A stretch of DNA of 64,000 nt from Symbiodinium natans (lineage: Eukaryota > Sar > Dinophyceae > Suessiales > Symbiodiniaceae), in the NCBI GenBank assembly GCA_905221605.1, contig CAJNDS010002218.1, positions 322,501-386,500 on the forward strand, in the 5' to 3' direction. The notes beneath the pieces were generated by a model. It worked only from the letters and a program-made list of their open reading frames with translations, was not told where the DNA came from and did not search any database. Below are positions 61,386-64,000 of the stretch, piece after piece. The number at the start of each line of letters is the position of its first letter. Positions within the stretch are counted from its first letter, which is position 1. Position numbers and translations under genes: made by a program.

Positions 61386-62750
61386 ATGGATTCCCAGCTT
61401 CGCGACAACGCTGACCGTGCGATGCGACTGGGTCTGCTTCTTGCTGAACGCTCCCTGGACAACCTGCTCCCGGCGGTCCGCCAGCCTGCACCCCAGCCCA
61501 TCAGCACCTCTGTGGCCTGCCAGACGCCACCCCCGCCGGAGGGCTCACCTGCGACCGGCACTCCAACCTTCATACCCCCTCGCCCTGCTGCGTGTCGGCC
61601 TACCCGCCGGCCTGCCGTCGCACTGCGCGCTGGCCGCGCTCGGTGCCACTCTCCACCCAGCACTTCCCCTAAGTCACGAGCCCTCCCACCCACTTTGGCG
61701 TCACGCCCGATCTGGGCTCCTGCATCTTCTGTCCCTAATTCCCTAAGCCCCCCGCTTGCCCCTAACTCTCCCAGCCACGCTGCTGCCAACCGGACGGCCC
61801 GTTCTCCTGTCGGGTCGCTCCACTCTGGCTGCACACGCTCGCGTTCTCCGCCCCGCTCTTCCCCTAAGCCCCATCCCCTCCCACGCAGGTCGTCGCCGCG
61901 GCCACTGCTTGGCCCTGCAAGCGGCCAGCCAGAGCGCCTCTCCAGCACTGCTCGCCCTGCTAGAGGCTCGGCCCTCCGTTCAACACCTACTTCGCAGCCT
62001 GTCACAGCTGCCCGCCTAGCCGGCGGTGCCTCGTCTGAGCGGACCACGCCGCTCGTGCTGGCCCCAAACATGGCCCTCCCTGCTGGCCTCTATATCATGG
62101 GCCTGCCCTATAGCCCGTCGGCGCCGCAACTGGCGGCAGTGTTTGCTACTGTGTCCGACATGTCGCCCACTCTGGCAGGTCTTGACCCTGGTTTGCAGCT
62201 GACTCCTGTTACGAGGCGCCTGCGCTCGTCGCCCTCGTTCTTCCTCTCGCATCTCTCATTTGCCAACCCGCAGACAGCCGAGCGCATCCTCACGGAGCTG
62301 AGGGCGGCAGCCCGCCTGGACCGTAAAGGCCGCGTTGTGCTCCCTACTGCTGTCGGGGTTCTCAAAGTCACTGCGGCCGCCAAGCCTGGAGGCCCGGTAC
62401 CTGTTCAGGACACGCCAGGCGCCACTTCGGAACGACCAGCTTCCGCCCGGCGGCCTGCTCCACCCCCTGTGACAGTCTACCGCCGCCGCCCAGGTTCGAC
62501 AGAAGCTGATATGCCGGACCATGCCTCGGGACGCCCTGGTTGGCAATGCACCTCTGCCCTCGCCTTCACAGCCACGGCCTCTGACGAGGCCCGACAGTGC
62601 GTTTGCTGCCTTCAGACCTTTCTGGCTGGGGAATCCCTCATGCGCTTGAAGTGTACGCACTCCTTTCACGATGACTGTTTGGGTCGTTGGTTCTCTACTC
62701 CCGACTCGCGCGGACGCTGTCCCGAGTGCAACATCCAGGTGGCCCCTTGA
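61386..62750 (+). CDS. Retroelement ORF1-like protein with C-terminal RING-H2 finger
   Basis: ATG in GCCATGG context, 454 residues. N-terminus: short helical stretch (RDNADRAMRLGLLLAERSLD). Residues ~30-215 are Pro/Ser/Arg-rich and disordered. A folded part follows (~220-345: LPAGLYIMGLPYSPSAPQLA, FFLSHLSFANPQTAERIL), possibly RRM-like. The C-terminus (~405-454) carries CVCCLQTF...CTHSFHDDCLGRWF...CPEC, the C3H2C3 spacing of a RING-H2 ubiquitin-ligase finger. It sits between a repeated GC-rich leader and an endonuclease ORF, which suggests it is ORF1 of a non-LTR retrotransposon rather than a host gene. RING in LINE ORF1 is unusual; zinc binding and E3 activity are inferred. Confidence 0.72.
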   Translation: MDSQLRDNADRAMRLGLLLAERSLDNLLPAVRQPAPQPISTSVACQTPPPPEGSPATGTPTFIPPRPAACRPTRRPAVALRAGRARCHSPPSTSPKSRALPPTLASRPIWAPASSVPNSLSPPLAPNSPSHAAANRTARSPVGSLHSGCTRSRSPPRSSPKPHPLPRRSSPRPLLGPASGQPERLSSTARPARGSALRSTPTSQPVTAARLAGGASSERTTPLVLAPNMALPAGLYIMGLPYSPSAPQLAAVFATVSDMSPTLAGLDPGLQLTPVTRRLRSSPSFFLSHLSFANPQTAERILTELRAAARLDRKGRVVLPTAVGVLKVTAAAKPGGPVPVQDTPGATSERPASARRPAPPPVTVYRRRPGSTEADMPDHASGRPGWQCTSALAFTATASDEARQCVCCLQTFLAGESLMRLKCTHSFHDDCLGRWFSTPDSRGRCPECNIQVAP

Positions 62751-63294
62751 GTGCAGCACTTCCAGCACAGACCACGCTTGAGGGTGCCCTGGTTTTTCTT
62801 CTCTCCACCACTTCCCGCGCCGCGGGTTGCCACAATTCTGCTTCTGCCAACCGACAGTCATTGCAAAAAAGCTTCGCGCTGCTCCTTTGTGTGGGTTGTC
62901 AGTAGATTGGTGGCGCCTGTCCCATCCTCTCTTCCCTCTCTTCCTCTCTCCCCTCCCTCTCTCCCCCCCCCCCCTCCCTCCCCTCCCTCCCCTCTCTCTC
63001 CTCCCCCTCCCCTCCCTCCCCTCCCTCCCCTCCCTCCCCTCCCTCTCTCCCCTCCCTCTCTCCCCTCCCACCCCGTACTGCATCCCTCCCTCCCCTCTCC
63101 CCTCCTTCTCCTTCTTCTTCGCTGCCTTCTCGCCCACTTCCGTTGCGCCGCCCTTCTGGCTCAAGTGTGTAGGCCGCCTTCACTTTGCGCAGTTTGTTGT
63201 GGTTGTTGGTCGCGTTGCTGGGTTCTGGTTGTTCCTTTTATTTTTTGGTTTCTTTTTTTTCCATTCTCTTTCGTTCTCCTTGCGCGCCTCACCC
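62751..63294. other. Spacer between the two retroelement ORFs, with CCCTCC/CTCTCC tract
   Basis: About 540 bp. A pyrimidine tract (CCTCCCTCTCTCC repeats) covers 62930-63120. The long minus-strand Arg/Glu/Gly frame across it is a composition artefact. Ends CTCACCCATGG at the next ORF. Confidence 0.8.
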
Positions 63295-64000
63295 ATGGAT
63301 TTCCTTGACGACTTCGGCGACTCTGATTCCTCCTGCTCCGGTGAGGAAGCGCTTCCTCCAGTCCCTGCGGACCGCGCCAACACTGTGGTTGGCGTCCATG
63401 TCCCCTTGCCTGACTTGTCTGCCCGCTGTATCGGGGACGACGTCAGCTGGAAGGGCTCTAAGGTCACCCGTTTTGCATGCATCCAGTGCGGTAGCAACGG
63501 CCGTGACCGTTTCCAGTGGGGACTCTGGCAGGGGCAGGGCCTATCCGCCCTGGGCACTGACGTGGGCATCCTTTCTGAAACGGCTCTCTCCACAGAAGCC
63601 CAGCACTCTCTAGCTTGTCGCGGGCTGTCCGCTGCCGGCTTTCACGCCGTTAGCCACGGCCACGACTCTGCCACGCACTCCCATTCGGGAAGGGGGGTGG
63701 TCCTTGCGGTTCGGTCGGGTTATGCTGGTCAGTGGTCGGAGGTTGCACGTGACCAGCACGGCCGGGCGTTAGCTGGCACCCTTGTCTCCTCCCACGGCCT
63801 GTGCGTTCGTGTTGTTGGCCTCTACTGCCCTGTTGGGGCCTGCCTGCCTTCCTTCTCAGCCAACGCTGCCCTCCTCGCTGAAGAATCCGCCACCAAGCAC
63901 TTCATTGACACACACATTCAACATGCGCAGGCTCGTAATCAGCTTCTTCTTGTGGGAGGCGACCTGAACTCTTTCTGCTCCCGTGACCTCGACTGCTGGG
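63295..64000 (+). CDS. Retroelement ORF2, N-terminal APE-type endonuclease (runs off the window)
   Basis: ATG at 63295 (CCCATGG), open to the last base (235 codons). Begins MDFLDDFGDSDSSCSGEE. VGILSETALS carries the catalytic Glu position of the exonuclease-endonuclease-phosphatase fold; GRGVVLAVRSG, VRVVGLYCPVG and LLLVGGDLNSF match the later strands, the last having the GD(x)N motif. This is the start of a non-LTR retrotransposon ORF2; reverse transcriptase is expected beyond 64000. The unrelated broken RT at 58115 lies upstream and is not its missing part. Same strand as the RING ORF, 544 bp downstream of it. Confidence 0.8.
   Translation, partial: MDFLDDFGDSDSSCSGEEALPPVPADRANTVVGVHVPLPDLSARCIGDDVSWKGSKVTRFACIQCGSNGRDRFQWGLWQGQGLSALGTDVGILSETALSTEAQHSLACRGLSAAGFHAVSHGHDSATHSHSGRGVVLAVRSGYAGQWSEVARDQHGRALAGTLVSSHGLCVRVVGLYCPVGACLPSFSANAALLAEESATKHFIDTHIQHAQARNQLLLVGGDLNSFCSRDLDCW

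Noticed and set aside
62256-63183. Minus-strand frames across 62.2-63.2 kb (Gly/Glu/Arg-rich)
   Set aside because: Antisense to the RING ORF and to the CCCTCC tract; no domain.

Overview
The window looks like nuclear DNA of a dinoflagellate, most probably a Symbiodiniaceae-like or other suessialean relative; the species cannot be named from sequence alone. Four things point there. Telomere-type TTTAGGG/CCCTAAA repeats occur throughout. Several protein families resemble ones I know as expanded in dinoflagellates: a substrate-binding/Cys-rich/multi-membrane receptor-like protein, a TIR-like protein with the FFVSHS(x)SD signature, and a P-loop NTPase of SF1-helicase type. Introns are short to medium and several are best explained by GC donors and AG|G acceptors. 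Genes occur as tandem near-identical copies. No bacterial operon, CRISPR array, tRNA or rRNA was seen.

Layout. 0-5.4 kb: interstitial telomeric repeats (ITS), low-complexity DNA and small unique islands. 5.4-7.1 kb (minus): TIR-like gene with membrane segments. 7.1-10.2 kb: mostly anonymous, with one degraded membrane exon. 10.2-20.7 kb: two tandem copies of a four-exon gene for a ~1,140-residue protein (signal peptide, OpuAC-like solute-binding domain, Cys-rich domain, about eight membrane helices). 22-26 kb: candidate multi-exon genes. 28-32.5 kb: P-loop NTPase/helicase-like gene with upstream exons isolated among ITS. 33.8-36.9 kb: multi-exon gene with an EF-hand split across exons, its introns filled with ITS. 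38.2-51.5 kb: three tandem copies of a two-exon gene for a ThrE/Prm10-like (DUF1212) membrane protein. 52.2-57.8 kb: strings of small exons among ITS, including an ABCA-transporter-like N-terminus. 58.1-64 kb: retroelement territory with a broken LINE reverse transcriptase, a frameshifted ORF carrying a GPGAR(x)GLN motif, a GC-rich repeated leader, a RING-H2 ORF and the start of an APE-type endonuclease ORF that runs off the window.

The main message is that much of what looks like junk telomeric repeat is probably intronic. Clean 60-150 bp islands between arrays carry open frames whose edges coincide with splice-like AG| and |GT or |GC signals, and two of them (EF-hand, ABCA) match recognisable protein motifs. 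For the three ThrE-like genes the first exon could be located because it is conserved in all three copies, which places 0.5-1.6 kb of repeat-rich sequence inside intron 1. The window also holds several families of short non-autonomous elements with terminal inverted repeats, apparently undescribed here, including one with three copies of exactly 81 bp.

Limits. Exon calls were made by eye from translation and splice-like signals. Islands shorter than about 120 bp are individually weak, because an open frame that long is common by chance.
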